DNA from: Kitagawia praeruptora
Lineage: Eukaryota > Streptophyta > Magnoliopsida > Apiales > Apiaceae
Length of the DNA: 64,000 nucleotides
Assembly (NCBI GenBank): GCA_037693485.1
Contig: CM075345.1
Location: 89,176,001 to 89,240,000 of the forward strand
Direction of reading: 5' to 3'
Below the pieces are notes generated by a model. The model saw only the letters and a program-made list of their open reading frames with translations. It was not told the origin of the DNA and did no database searches. The stretch's first letter is position 1. Each line of letters begins with the position of its first letter. Made by a program: the position numbers and the translations under genes. Positions 42,046 through 54,129 of the stretch are shown here, in pieces.

Positions 42046-44641
42046 ATGTGGTACCTTGATAGTGGATGTTTAAGACACATGACCGGTAATAAGTCACTTT
42101 TGAGCAACATTAAAAAGGTAATCGCGGGAAGTGTTACATTCAGAGATAGTAGTAAAGGAATCATTATCGGAATAGGAGACATCGGGAATAGTCGCTTCAA
42201 GATCTCAAACGTACAACTAGTCTCGGGACTAAGGTACAATCTACTCTCAATTAGTCAACTTTGCGACAATGATTACAAGGTAATTTTCTATACTACTCAT
42301 TGTTGTATTTTAGATAAGGATTGGAAATTGGTTCTTACTTGCCCCCGAAACAAAAATGTCTATACATGTGACATGAGCAAACATGAAAATGTATGCCTAA
42401 TCACTACAAATGATGACCCATGGCTTTGGCATCGAAGATTAGGACATGCAAATATGAAGTTGATTAAACACATATCAACAAAAGATCATGTACGAGGTAT
42501 ACCGAAGTTGAATTATCAAAAAGATCATACTTGCGAGGCTTGCGAAACTGGAAAACAAATTCGAGCCTCTCATAAAGCAAAGTTTATGATATCTACCTCT
42601 AGACCTCTCGAGATGTTACATATGGATCTAATTGGTCCGGTTCTTATTCAAAGCCTCGGAGGTTGCTCATACACGTTAGTAATCGTTGATGATTATTCAC
42701 GATACACGTGGACGGAATTTCTCAAAAATAAAAGTGATGTTTTTGAATCTTTCTATTCCCTATGTAAAAAGATTCAAAATCAACAAAATAATACCATAGT
42801 CTATATAAGGACTGATCATGGTAAAGAATTTGAGAATTCCAGTTTTTCCAATTTTTGTGATGAAAATGGTATCACACATAATTTTCCGCTCCGTATACTC
42901 CACAATCAAACGGAGTTGTTGAAAGGAAAAATAGAACTTTACAAGAAATGGCTAGCACATTGCTTAATGAATATCGTCGACCTAAATATTTTTGGGCCTA
43001 AGCTATGTCTACCGCTTGCCATATTCTTAATCGGGTTTTGTTAAGGCCTATAAAGCAAAAGACTCCTTACGAGCTCTACTTTGGCAAAACACCGAAACTA
43101 AGCTATTTTCGAGTATTCGGAAGTAAATGCTTCATATTAAACTCGAAAGATTACCTTACTAATTTTGACCCTAAGTCAAGTGAAGGTATATTTCTTGGAT
43201 ACTCTACAAATAGTAAAGCCTATCGAGTATTCAATCTCAAAACACTTGTGGTAGAAGAATCAATGAATGTAGCATTTGATGAAAGTAAACCTCCACCAAA
43301 GTATAAAGATCTTGTTGAAAAAGATGATGTCGAACAAGATGATGTAGAAAATATGATTCGAAAATTCGAAAATATGGATCTCGGGACCCCTGTTCCAAGA
43401 AACCCATTAGAATTGGTCGAAACGGAAGTTGAACTCCCAAAAGAAATTCCTATAATTAGAAGTCATCCCTTGGACAATGTTCTTGGAGACTTACATAAAG
43501 GAGTTCAAACGCGGTCACAAGTACAAAACGTTGTGAATCATCTTAGTTTTCTATCTCAAATAGAACTTAAGACCGCGAAAGAAGCTTTGCTAGACAAAGA
43601 TTGGATCTCGGCTATGCAAGATGAATTATTACAATTCACTCAAAGCAAAGTTTGGAAACTTGTTCCAAAACCTGAAGATACTTCCATAATTGGAACTAAG
43701 TGGGTTTTTCGAAACAAGTTAGATGAAAATGGAACTATTGTTCGAAATAAAGTGAGATTAATCGCTCAAGGCTATACCCAAATGGAAGGTATAGACTTCG
43801 ATGAAACTTATGCACCCATAGCTCAAATTGAATCGATTCGAATGTTGTTAGCTTACGCGTGTCAAAAAGATTTCAAAGTATACCAAATGGATGTCAAATC
43901 GGCCTTCTTAAATGGGATATTAGAAGAAGAAGTTTATGTTAAACAACCTCCCAGTTTCGAAGATGCCACACATCCGGAGTATGTATATAAATTATAAAAA
44001 GCTCTATATGGTTTGAAACAAGCTCCAAGAGCTTGGTACGAAAGGTTAAGCAAGTTCTTATTAGAGAATAATTTCAAAATGGGAACTGCCGATAAAACCT
44101 TATTTACGAGACAAGAAAAAGATGATATCTTACTCGTACAAATATACGTGGATGACATCATTTTTGGTTCAACCAATGATGCACTATGTAAAGAATTCTC
44201 TGATAATATGAGCAAAGAATTCGAAATGAGTATGATGGGAGAATTAAATTTCTTTCTAGGATTGCAAATTAAGCAATCTAACGAAGGCATCCATATCTCT
44301 CAATCCAAGTATTGTAAAGAGATGTTAAAGAAATTCGAAATGGATAATGCCAAACCCATATCTACTCCTATGTCTACTTCTGAGAAATTAACAGAAGATC
44401 CCAACGAGATTCCCGTAGACACTAAGAAATATCGTGGTATGATCGGTAGCCTGCTTTACATAACTACAAGTCGTCCCGATATACAATATAGTGTTTGTAA
44501 GTGTGCTAGATTTCAAGTAGCAACCTAAAGAATCTCATTTATCCGCGGTAAAAAGGATTTTGAGATATCTAAAATGAACCACTAACGTAGGTCTTTGGTA
44601 TCCGAAAGGAGTACCATTTGAATTAGTATGTTTTTCTGATT
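42046..44641 (+). pseudogene. Element D pol: protease, integrase and RT
   Basis: Protease with WYLDSGCLRHMTG (42046 on), pre-integrase zinc region (LWHRRLGHANMK, CEACETGKQ), integrase core (LHMDLIGP, RTDHGKEF), frameshift near 42990-43005, integrase C-terminus (TPYELYFGKTPKLSYFRVFG), RT (KWVFRNKLDENG, YQMDVKSAFLNG, then an in-frame TAA near 43996, GLKQAPRAWYERL, YVDDIIFGS). A frameshift after 44520 and a TGA near 44575 precede the element C insertion. Catalytic motifs remain but the frame is broken at four or more places. Confidence 0.85.
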
Positions 44642-44646
44642 CGGAC
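44642..44646 (+). repeat. Target site duplication CGGAC, left copy (element C)
   Basis: CGGAC at 44642-44646 and 57562-57566, within the conserved SDSDYAG codons of element D RNase H. Confidence 0.9.
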
Positions 44647-45578
44647 TGTTATTCCCAGATTACACACTTGTATAATTGTAGAATGGGGGGGTTGAATACA
44701 ATTCTTGATAGTTATAAATTTCTGATAAAAACCACAGAAATCTATAAAGAAATAATTGCTGAATAGAAATGGTTCACAAACACATAAAAAATCAGGTGGT
44801 TAAATGTACCACATGAGACTTTTATTTGAAGAAAACCCTGTGATACAAATGTACACAGCTTCTGTTTTACAACTCTTTGCTTCTAAGAATATTCAAGAAA
44901 CCCTAAGCAAATATGTCTGTTTTCTTAATCTCTAAAGAGTTGCTACACTTGGTTATATATCCCAAGATTACAAGTACTACAGGAATAAGATAATATTAAT
45001 CTAATTCAAGTTGACTTGCTACTCCACTCCAAATCCACATGTAGCCGAAAGGTTGTCCTTGTGAACAGATATGTCCCCTGCACCTTTCTTGTATGTACTG
45101 TGTAAATGGAATGCTTCTTTCTTCTGTGTTTCCAAAGTATGGCTGCCATACTGCTTTTTATACCTACTATCAACCCATGTGATCTGTCAGTCAAACCTGT
45201 CCTTATCAACTGCTAATTCCCAGCTAGCATAAGATAAAGTGACAATGATTATCCGTTGATGTTGTGCACAATTATCCGTTGACGGTAGTTTGAGCTGTAT
45301 CCATTGATTGAGTAGATTTGAGTTGTATCCGTTGATAGAGCCCTGTTCTTATCCGTTGATACACTTTCACTTAGACAGAATTACATAGCATAGCTTATTT
45401 ACAATTGGTATCAATTGATAAATAGAGATATTGCAGTATGCTACAAAACCTCATCCGTTGATGAGCTACCTGTCAACGAATAGAGTTATAAGGTCTCATC
45501 CGTTGACAGTTACAAAACTTGACTTATACAATTTTGCTTGAATGTTAAGTTATCATCAACTACAACATATTCCTAACA
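44647..45578 (-). repeat. 3' LTR of element C (left on the plus strand)
   Basis: 932 bp. It lacks 54 bp present in the other LTR near 57338-57391. A TATA box for the minus strand (TATAAAAA) is at 45155-45162. It holds about eight TATCCGTTGAT-like motifs between 45249 and 45505. Confidence 0.93.
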
Positions 45579-45754
45579 ATCTCCCCCAATTTATACTTGA
45601 TGGCAATAAAGCATAAATTCAGAACCTTGATGATAACAAAACATTCCTAAAGATATATACACTACAGTATGCAAAGATTGTATTAAGCTACAAAAATTAA
45701 AAACAGAAAGCTTTAAGAAACTTATCAGAGATGTGCTCCTTTGGATTGAGCAAA

Positions 45755-46357
45755 TTAATGATGTTTCCTCTCTCTGGTTGGCTGCACCCTTGACTTTCCT
45801 TCCTTGGCAGAGTTGGACTCAATTTGCACTTGAAGTTGCCTATAGAAGGTATCTTCTTCAACAACTTTTGGATTTAGCTTTAGTTGTAACCATCTTATGT
45901 AATCAGAACTAGCCTTTGACAGTTGGTCTTCTAACCTGAAGAATCTCCTAGTGCCCTCTTCATCCCTGAACTCCATCATCCAAAAGGGTTGAATGTGGAT
46001 TTTCTGTCCATTATATGGGATCTTCATTTTCTTTGGTAGACTTGAGGGTGAGTTCCATTCTCTCCTTATTTCTTCTATTCTGTTGATTATCTCCCTTCTG
46101 GCTGTCTCAGAGAACCCTGTGTGTCTCTTGAATGCTGAGAACACTTTGGTCAGTGTATGATAATTCTCTCCAAGAACCTTCTGTAATGGCCATGTCCTCT
46201 GACTTCCTCCCTTGTAGATAAACACTAATCTCTCAGGCTGATTCTTGTACTTGTCAATTCCTCTTACTTCTGACAATTCATCCAAATATAGATTCATGCC
46301 AGAGTATTCTTCAATTTCTGCCTGATAGATAAAGTCTTCTTTGTTTTCCAAGATTGG
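45755..46357 (-). pseudogene. Third ORF of element C, last segment
   Basis: 198 codons (46351-45755) following an in-frame TAA at 46358-46360. Contains YLDELSEVRGIDKYKNQPER, AFKRHTGFSETARREI and FWMMEFRDEEGTRRFFRLED; ends in a basic tail. No domain is recognised. It ends about 165 bp before the polypurine tract. Confidence 0.6.
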
Positions 46358-47437
46358 TTATTTGACAATAACAGGTACCCTAGCAACTTGAACTGGTCCC
46401 TTTGAAAGTTGCTTCTTTGGAGCCCTTTTCTTCTGTTTTGGATTCAGCAAGAATGAAGGAACTTCAATTGAATCAAAATTCATTGGTTCTTCTTTGGGCA
46501 TTATGGGGTCACCATGAAAGTTTACAGTTGGGTCGATTACTGTTGCAGATATAGGTACTGATGAGCCAATGGTTTCTTTTTCTGGAGAGGGTTCTGGAGA
46601 AAGAACCCTCTTGGTTTTAGCTTTCCTTCTTTTAGGTTTGGATTTGGGAACTTCCTCAGGTTCCTTCATTTCAACCTCTACCTCATCCATTAACTCTTGA
46701 GCCAGCCTGGCTTGCTTCTCATCTGAGTTTTCATATTGATTTTCTGTACTTGGATGGGCTTCCCTTTGGATTCTGGAGACTTCTTCTCTTTTAGCTTCCA
46801 CAAATCTAGGATGGCTGTTGGATATATTTAATACTTTTCCATTCCTCATGATTACAGCCATCCAATCTCTTACACTCTTATTTGTCTGTACTTTGAACTC
46901 CATGATTGTTTTTCCCATTAGCTTTTCTTCATCATTCTTGGGAAATGGGTAGTCCAATTGAAGCTTGTTCTTCCCATTTTCCTTTGGTGGTGAGTAGGCT
47001 CTGGTTTTGATGGTTGGTTCAAATTCTTTGACAAATGATGGCTCAGCATCATAGAATGTAGGAGCCACAACCCTTGGAGTGAGCACCTTCATGATTGTGG
47101 TTGATATTGTTGGAGCAGAAGTTTGAGCATTAAGGAACAGAGATGATGCAATTGATTCATTGATCATCCTCTCTGCCTTTAGGATTCTTTCATTAGTCTC
47201 CTTGTTGATCTTTTCCAAAGCTTCTATTCTGGCTTGCCTTTCACCATCTGAGATTTCTTCTAAGCTTTGAATCTCAGGCAAAGCCACTTGTTTCTTCATA
47301 GGGGAAGCCTTTATCTCAAACTCTGTTGGATTGACCACTACAATTGGCTGTTGCTCCCCCTCAATCTGTGCTATCTCACTACTGGTAGCTTGAAATTGGC
47401 TAGTAGATGTTGCAGCCTCTTCTGTGCTTGTTCCCAT
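46358..47437 (-). pseudogene. Third ORF of element C, fourth segment
   Basis: 359 codons overlapping the previous segment in another frame, so a frameshift near 47371-47437 separates them. Low-complexity E/K/P-rich text with a short helix (GERQARIEALEKINKETNER), KPKRRKAKTKR and PKQKKRAPKKQ basic clusters. No family is recognised. Confidence 0.6.
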
Positions 47438-48963
47438 TTTCTCCCCCTTTTGTTAGCATCAAGGGTTGGGGTTGAAGCTGCAAGTAGCATTTCCAGTAGT
47501 TGAGTCTGTTTTGATTGATTGGCAATGATAGTGTGCATTTGAGATTCCATACTATCCACTCTGGAGGAAAGAAGCTGAACAGACTTAGCCAGGCTATCTT
47601 CTTTGAGAAGTTTGCTAGAAAGCACCTTCTGAGTGGTAGTAGGAGCTAGTGCCTCAATCCTGGCATCTAGTGCTATCTTCATATCTCTAATTGCAGACTT
47701 GACCTCCTCCTGTTGTGTTCTTTGAATAACAGATTGCATCTTTTGTAATTTCAAGGAGGCCATAACTTGCTCAAGAACAGTCTTTCTCTGTGGGTCTGCA
47801 GTTTGGTGCTCAGCCTTAGCAGATTGATATTGCTTCATGATTTCCACATTGAGATTCCCAAGTTCAGTGGCATTGGAAAACATCCATCCTGGAGTCTCAT
47901 CCTCATTGATTTCTTCACCATCTGAACTTTGACTGTCATCACTGCCAAACTCTTCACTTCCAGCACTTGGAGACAGGGTTTGTAAAGCTTCTTTTGCTCT
48001 TTGAAGAGATTCTGAGGTGTGCACTAGGTGCATTGCCTTCTCTGCCTCCACATTGCCCTGTTGTGCCATGACTTGATAGGCAGAAACAGGATGAGTAAAG
48101 GTTTCAGGATCCAAAGAGATGGAGTCAATAATTGACTGATATTCTTGTCTAAATTCCATCTCTTTGGAAGCTTCATTAACCTCCATTAACTCACTTGCAA
48201 TGGCTGAATCTTCCTGCCTTATTTCTCCTGTAGTCCCTTCTCTCCTCTCATCTCTCTTTTCTTGCATCAGGGGCTCCCCCTGGCTCACACCTCTCACACC
48301 CTCACCTTCACCTACTAAGGTGGAACTCTCTAGCTCTCCTTTTGCCTGACCGGAAGAAATGGTCAGCCTCTCATTGTTTTTCTCTCCTTTTGCCTGCTCA
48401 CAAGGCAGCCTCTCACTCCCTTCCCTCATTCCTAAAAGTGTTTCAACTACTACAAACTCCTCCACAGTTGACATGGGAATGTCACATTTTGCATTGGTAG
48501 AGAGAGTTGTCAACGGATAAAGTGTATCCGTTGATGTAGTAGCTATTGCTGTCAACGGATAATTAGTTACAGACATATCCGTTGATGGAGAAACACTTGT
48601 CAACGAATGAAGGATATCCGTTGATGAAGGAAAATAAGTATCCGTTGAAGTGAAAACCAACACTGAATCTGTGGTGATTGATTTTAAGGAAGAGGCCACA
48701 GATAGTGTTGTGAATTCAGGAATGGAAGATTGATGGCCCAACAAATCATCTAAAAGATGATGACCACCAATTGTTGAGTGGGGCTTCTCCAAGAATTTTA
48801 AAGATGGAGAATCAGGAATTGATGTAGATATCATATCCACATCCAGAGATGGAGTTGGTGATGGTGGATCAAAATGTGTATCGATTTGAAGGTTAAGATC
48901 AAGGGGCTGTGACTCCACATTTATTGAAGTCACATCAAACTGAGTTTGAGAAGGTACAGTTTG
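47371..48963 (-). pseudogene. Third ORF of element C, third segment
   Basis: 520-codon open stretch (48933-47371) in frame with the preceding piece through a TAG at 48964-48966. The N-terminal third carries repeated STD/SVD peptides made by TATCCGTTGAT-like motifs (48512-48650). The C-terminal half is a coiled coil (LKLQKMQSVIQRTQQEEVKSAI, LSSRVDSMESQMHTI). No transmembrane segment is visible, so an envelope function is not supported. Confidence 0.65.
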
Positions 48964-49305
48964 CTATACAGTGTGTGCACCCTGTGATTCCCCAATGGTT
49001 TTGGATTTTACTCTTCTACCATAGGTTTTTGAGTGAGAGTTATCTGTGTCTCTTCCCCTTTTGTGCAGTGTTCCTGGAGTGGAACTTAAATTAGTAGTCA
49101 TACCCTGTTGAGAGGATGTAACTAGAATTTGGTTTGTAGGTTCATTAACAGTCTTTTGAGAGACTGAAATGTTGGTTGCACCTGCCTCACCTTCCTTATC
49201 CTTAGGGTTTCTTTGATGTTCACCCTGTCCCTCACCACTCACTACCACCTTCACACTCCCCTCAAGAGTTTTGGTAGTTTTTGCAACAGGCCTTTTGAGA
49301 GACAC
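48964..49305 (-). pseudogene. Third ORF of element C, second segment
   Basis: 113 codons (SLKRPVAKTTKT...). It overlaps the first segment in another frame, so a frameshift at about 49262-49305 joins them. Basic, S/T-rich and without recognisable domain. Ends at a TAG in frame with the third segment. Confidence 0.55.
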
Positions 49306-50239
49306 CTGAGGTTTTTCTTTTAGATTGTGGTTTTGGAACTCTGGATTTGGTCACTTTGGTAGGAGCCTGTTTGGTCACAGCCACAGACTCCATTGTGACA
49401 CTAGAAGGCAATGAAATTTGGGGGTTGGAGATAGGAGTTTCAGGGTTGGAAATAATTACCTGAACAATTGGTAGATATACCAATTGTACTTCTGCATTTA
49501 GGTTCATTCGAATCAAATCACTTAAGACTTTCTTCTCCTGAACAAAACAATTGAACTTGCTATCCGGGTTAGCAATGGATAGCTCATTCTCAGATACATG
49601 CAGTGCTAGGAGCATCAAAAATCTAGCAAAATAAACATTCTTGCTCCTAGTTTCCCTTTTTCCTAATTTAGCTGCTATCTCATACATGACTAGTGTGCCA
49701 AAATTATAGAATTTATCAGTCAAAAGCATACATAGCATAACTAGCATGGAATTGGTAACAGCATCAAAGTTACTAATCTTGCCAGAAAAAGTTTTAATGA
49801 AGGCATCACAAAGATAACTCCATTCTTTAACCATACCTTTCCTAACAATTTTCCCTAAGTTCTCAGTACTAAGGGTATAATTCATGGAATTAAGCATGGT
49901 AACAATTTCAGCATTACTGGGTACATTCAGACAGTTATTCTCAGGCAATTTTAAACAAGCAATTAACACATCAGAATTAACTACATAATTTTTACCCTTC
50001 AAAGAAAAAGCAAGTGTACCGTCTGTGCCATTGTACTCAGCAGATGCCCACACCTCTTCAATTACCTCATGGATTAGAGGAGTGGTGGCAGTCATAGCAT
50101 ATGATAGTTTGCATTTCTTCACGAAATTCATCGTGGTGTGATATGCTTCTGGAGCGTTCACTGTATCAACAAAGGCCGCGAAATTGTTCTTCTCATAGGT
50201 AAACCCGGTGGAAGACATCATCTTAACAATAGGCGCCAT
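49262..50239 (-). pseudogene. Third ORF of element C, first segment (plant transposon-type domain)
   Basis: 325 codons from ATG 50239 (MAPIVKMMSS). Globular domain with WSYLCDAFIKTFSGKISNFD, LVMLCMLLTDKFYNFGTLVM and KNVYFARFLMLLALHVSEN, resembling the plant 'putative transposon protein' domain found beside many retrotransposon genes (recalled, not searched). Basic C-terminus (KVTKSRVPKPQSKRK). It starts about 510 bp after the pol stop and the spacer holds five motif copies. With the other segments it would have been one protein near 1,490 codons. Confidence 0.65.
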
Positions 50240-50748
50240 TGAAGTGTTTGAACTTTTGTTGCAGAGAGAGATTTAGTGAAGAAGATGCAGTTAACTAATG
50301 AGATTCTTGAAAATGAATAAAGGTGAGATGTGAGGGCACAAAACAGCCTTTTATATTTTCCAAGAATTAAAAATGAAATAATTAAAAGTAATTACCCCAT
50401 TGGACAAAAGTAACTGTCAGATAATAAATGAAAAGAAAAGAAGTACAGCCGTGACTAATTATACACGTTTACCAACGGCTATAAAAAGAAATATGTATAT
50501 CAACGGATAAAGATTGGACGGTTGAGAATACAGTTTATCCATCGATGACGTGGACAACCTGTTATCCGTTAACATACGAAAATCTAGTAATGTGTTTATA
50601 CTACCAACGGATAAAAGGATATCCGTTGATAAGCAAATTTTGCCTTAAACAAAATTTTTGCTAAGAGTCTTTCTGAGAGTTTTTAATTCTCAAGTAAATC
50701 AAAACACGTTTCTAGCTGCAATACAGTATGATTAGATATCACTATGAA

Positions 50749-53700
50749 TTATGAAAAATTAAGCATACCTAGTTCACCTACCAACCTTGTGAATGAGGAT
50801 TCATCAAGAGGCTTGGTGAAGATATCTGCAAGCTGCATTTCACTTGGCACAAAGTGCATTTCTACTGTACCATTCATCACATGCTCTCTAATGAAGTGGT
50901 ATTTGATGTCAATATGCTTGGTTCTCGAATGTTGCACTGGATTCTCTGTGATGGCAATAGCACTAGTGTTGTCACAGAAAATTGGAATCTTCTCAATTTT
51001 TAGACCATAGTCAATAAGTTGATTTTTCATCCAAAGAATCTGTGCACAACAACTTCCAGCTGCAATGTACTCAGCTTCGACTGTAAAAGTGGAGACTGAG
51101 TTCTGTTTCTTACTGAACCATGACACAAGCCTGTTCCCTAGAAATTGACAGGAGCCTGTAGTACTTTTCCTATCAATTCTGCAACCTGCATAGTCTGCAT
51201 CTGAATAGCCAATTAGATCAAAGCCAGAATCTCTTGGGTACCAAATGCCAAGGTTTGGTGTTCCCTTGAGATACCTGAAAATTCTCTTAATAGCAATCAA
51301 GTGAGACTCTTTAGGGTCAGCTTGAAATCTAGCACAAAGACATGTGGAAAACATTATATCAGGTCTACTAGCTGTTAGATATAGAAGTGAGCCTACCATG
51401 CCTCTATAGCTTGAGATGTCCACAGATTTTTCCTTAGTATTCAGCTCAAGCTTAGTTGCAGTGGCCATAGGTGTTTTTGCAGAGGCACAATCCATTAAGT
51501 CAAATTTCTTTAAGAGATCATAAATATATTTTGTTTGACTTATGAAAATTCCCTCATTAACTTGGTTTACTTGTAAACCAAGAAAGTAAGTTAATTCACC
51601 CATCATGCTCATTTCATACCTACTTTGCATAAGTTTGGCAAACCTTTTGCAAAGCTTCTCATCTGTAGACCCAAAAATAATATCATCTACATAGATTTGA
51701 ACAAGTATTGAAGAACCATTGACATTTCTATGAAATAAGGTTTTATCTACTGTACCTCTAGTGAAGTGATTCTCCAAAAGAAATTGAGATAAAGTGTCAT
51801 ACCAGGCGCTTGGTGCTTGCTTCAAACCATAAAGTGCTTTCAAGAGAAGATATACATAATCTGGAAATTCTGGATCTTCAAAGCCAGGAGGTTGATGGAC
51901 ATATACCTCTTCTTCCAGTTCCCCATTTAGAAAGGCACTTTTAACATCCATCTGATAGACTTTGAAGTTGGCATGTGCTGCATAGGCTAGGAAAATTCTG
52001 ATGGCCTCAAGTCTTGCCACTGGAGCAAAAGTTTCATCAAAATCTATTCCTTCTTCTTGAGAATAGCCCTTTGCCACTAATCTAGCTTTATTCCTCACAA
52101 TTATGCCATTTTCATCAGTCTTATTCTTGAGAACCCATTTGGTACCTATGATACCTCTATCATCAGGTTTGGGCACAAGCTTCCATACTTTATTTCTCTC
52201 AAATTGGTTTAGCTCTTCTTGCATCGCTAAGACCCAATCTGGATCTAGAAGGGCATCCTCCACTTTCTTTGGTTCCTCTTGAGACAGGAAACTACTGTAT
52301 AGGCATTCTTCTTGTGTGGCCCTCCTAGTTTGGACTCTTGAGTTTGAGTCACCAATGATTAACTCAAAAGGATGATCTCTGGTCCATTTTCTTGAAGGTG
52401 GAAGGTTTGATCTAGATGAGGTTGCTTCATCTACGTGAGCATGATCTTGTTGATTGGATATTGAGTTTTGACTTTGAGAAACTCCCCCTGAGTTTGTTGT
52501 CCTTGAGGAGTTATGAAGTTGACTGTCAACAGATGCATCATTTTGTCTATCAACGGATGCTCCATTTTGCCTGTCGACGGATACATGAGAATGCCTGTCA
52601 ACGAATGCATCTGATGATCTAGTATGACTGTCAACGGATGCTTCATTTCCAGTGTTAGCATAACTTCTAGTTGGACCAACAACTCTAGGTGAATTTCCAA
52701 GGCCATGATCTTCATTTTCCTCATCATCATCAATGTACATTCTTCCTTCTACCTCATTCTCAAATCTCAACTTTTCATGGAAGCCTTCATCATTTAGACC
52801 TAGAATCTTTTGATCATCAAACACAACATGTACAGATTCCATAACAATGTTGGTTCTTAGATTGTAGACTCTATAGGCTTTCCCTGCTGCATATCCAACA
52901 AAGATAGCTTCATCTGCCTTTGCTTCAAATTTGCCCAAGTTATCTCCATGATTTCTTAGCACAAAACACTTACATCCAAAGACATGAAGAAAAGCTAACG
53001 TTGGTTTCTTGTTGGTGAATAATTGATAAGGAGTCATTCCTCTAGCTTGATTGATCAAGGAAATATTCTGAGTGAAGCAGGCAGTGTTGACAGCTTCAGC
53101 CCAGAAATATGTTGGCAATCTTGATTCACTTAACATTGTTCTAGCTGCTTCAATGAGAGTTCTGTTTTTCCTTTCAACAACCCCATTTTGTTGAGGTGTT
53201 CTAGCAGCAGAAAACTCATGGACAATTCCATTCTCTTCACAGAAAATCTTCATTGTGGAATTTTTGAATTCAGTGCCATTGTCACTCCTGATTCTTTGTA
53301 CTTTTACTTCAGAACCATTGTTTACTAGTCTGAGATGATTGATGATGATTTCACTTGCACAATCTTTGGAGTGCAGAAAGAAGGTCCATGAAAACTTAGA
53401 AAAATCATCCACAATCACCAGGCAGTATTTCTTCTTTGAAATGGACATGACATTTACTGGACCAAATAAGTCCATATGCAGCAATTGAAGGGGCTTAACA
53501 ATGGATGACTCTGTCTTGCTCTTGAAGGATGATTTCTTTTGCTTCCCTAATTGGCAGGCATCACACAATCCATCTTTGATGAACTCCAATTGAGGGATTC
53601 CTCTAGCAAGATCCTTTCTTACCAAATCATTCATGACTTTAAAATTCAAATGAGACAGCTTTTTATGCCATAGCCAACTCTCATCCTTGCTTGCTTTGCT

Positions 53701-54129
53701 GAAGAGACAAGTAATGGATTCTGAGCATACTGAGTTGAAATCAGCTATGTAAACATTTCCTTTTCTAAAGCCTGTCAGAACCACATTGTTGTTTTCCTTG
53801 GTAGAAACAACACAGGCTTCTTTAGTGAACTTTACTTCATAGTCTTTGTCACAAATCTGACTGACACTCAGCAAATTGTGCTTCAAACCTTCAACTAAAG
53901 CCACTTCTTCAATGATGACATTGTCCTTTGTAATCAAGCCATATCCCTTAGTATATCCTTTGCTGTCATCTCCAAAGGTAATTCTAGGGCCAGCTTCCTC
54001 CTTGAACTCTGTGAGCAGGGTTGAATCTCCTGTCATATGCCTAGAACATCCACTGTCTAGGTACCATAGATTCCTCTTATTTCCCTGCACACAATCCAAA
54101 ATACAAATCAAGTTAATTTTGGTACCCAA
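50749..54129 (-). CDS. Element C Pol polyprotein (protease, integrase, RT, RNase H), intact
   Basis: 1126 codons without interruption. Protease LWYLDSGCSRHMTG (about 22-35); pre-integrase zinc region (WLWHKKLSHLNFK, CDACQLGKQ); integrase DDE residues in LHMDLFGP, RSDNGTEF and GVVERKNR; a linker with an 8-residue tandem repeat (ASVDRQND type, about 505-545) encoded by TCAACGGAT motifs; RT (KWVLKNKTDENG, YQMDVKSAFLNG, GLKQAPSAWYD, YVDDIIFGST); RNase H (STTGSCQFLG, VEAEYIAAG, DNTSAI, TKHIDIKYHF, LADIFTKPL). It copies the element RNA and inserts the cDNA. The order INT-RT-RH is copia. Its start overlaps the end of gag by 22 nt in another frame, so expression may need a frameshift. Confidence 0.94.
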   Translation of the reverse strand: MGTKINLICILDCVQGNKRNLWYLDSGCSRHMTGDSTLLTEFKEEAGPRITFGDDSKGYTKGYGLITKDNVIIEEVALVEGLKHNLLSVSQICDKDYEVKFTKEACVVSTKENNNVVLTGFRKGNVYIADFNSVCSESITCLFSKASKDESWLWHKKLSHLNFKVMNDLVRKDLARGIPQLEFIKDGLCDACQLGKQKKSSFKSKTESSIVKPLQLLHMDLFGPVNVMSISKKKYCLVIVDDFSKFSWTFFLHSKDCASEIIINHLRLVNNGSEVKVQRIRSDNGTEFKNSTMKIFCEENGIVHEFSAARTPQQNGVVERKNRTLIEAARTMLSESRLPTYFWAEAVNTACFTQNISLINQARGMTPYQLFTNKKPTLAFLHVFGCKCFVLRNHGDNLGKFEAKADEAIFVGYAAGKAYRVYNLRTNIVMESVHVVFDDQKILGLNDEGFHEKLRFENEVEGRMYIDDDEENEDHGLGNSPRVVGPTRSYANTGNEASVDSHTRSSDAFVDRHSHVSVDRQNGASVDRQNDASVDSQLHNSSRTTNSGGVSQSQNSISNQQDHAHVDEATSSRSNLPPSRKWTRDHPFELIIGDSNSRVQTRRATQEECLYSSFLSQEEPKKVEDALLDPDWVLAMQEELNQFERNKVWKLVPKPDDRGIIGTKWVLKNKTDENGIIVRNKARLVAKGYSQEEGIDFDETFAPVARLEAIRIFLAYAAHANFKVYQMDVKSAFLNGELEEEVYVHQPPGFEDPEFPDYVYLLLKALYGLKQAPSAWYDTLSQFLLENHFTRGTVDKTLFHRNVNGSSILVQIYVDDIIFGSTDEKLCKRFAKLMQSRYEMSMMGELTYFLGLQVNQVNEGIFISQTKYIYDLLKKFDLMDCASAKTPMATATKLELNTKEKSVDISSYRGMVGSLLYLTASRPDIMFSTCLCARFQADPKESHLIAIKRIFRYLKGTPNLGIWYPRDSGFDLIGYSDADYAGCRIDRKSTTGSCQFLGNRLVSWFSKKQNSVSTFTVEAEYIAAGSCCAQILWMKNQLIDYGLKIEKIPIFCDNTSAIAITENPVQHSRTKHIDIKYHFIREHVMNGTVEMHFVPSEMQLADIFTKPLDESSFTRLVGELGMLNFS

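Noticed and set aside
45755..50239. Envelope gene of an endogenous retrovirus-like element
   Set aside because: Position fits, but no signal peptide, membrane helix or cleavage site can be seen in any segment.
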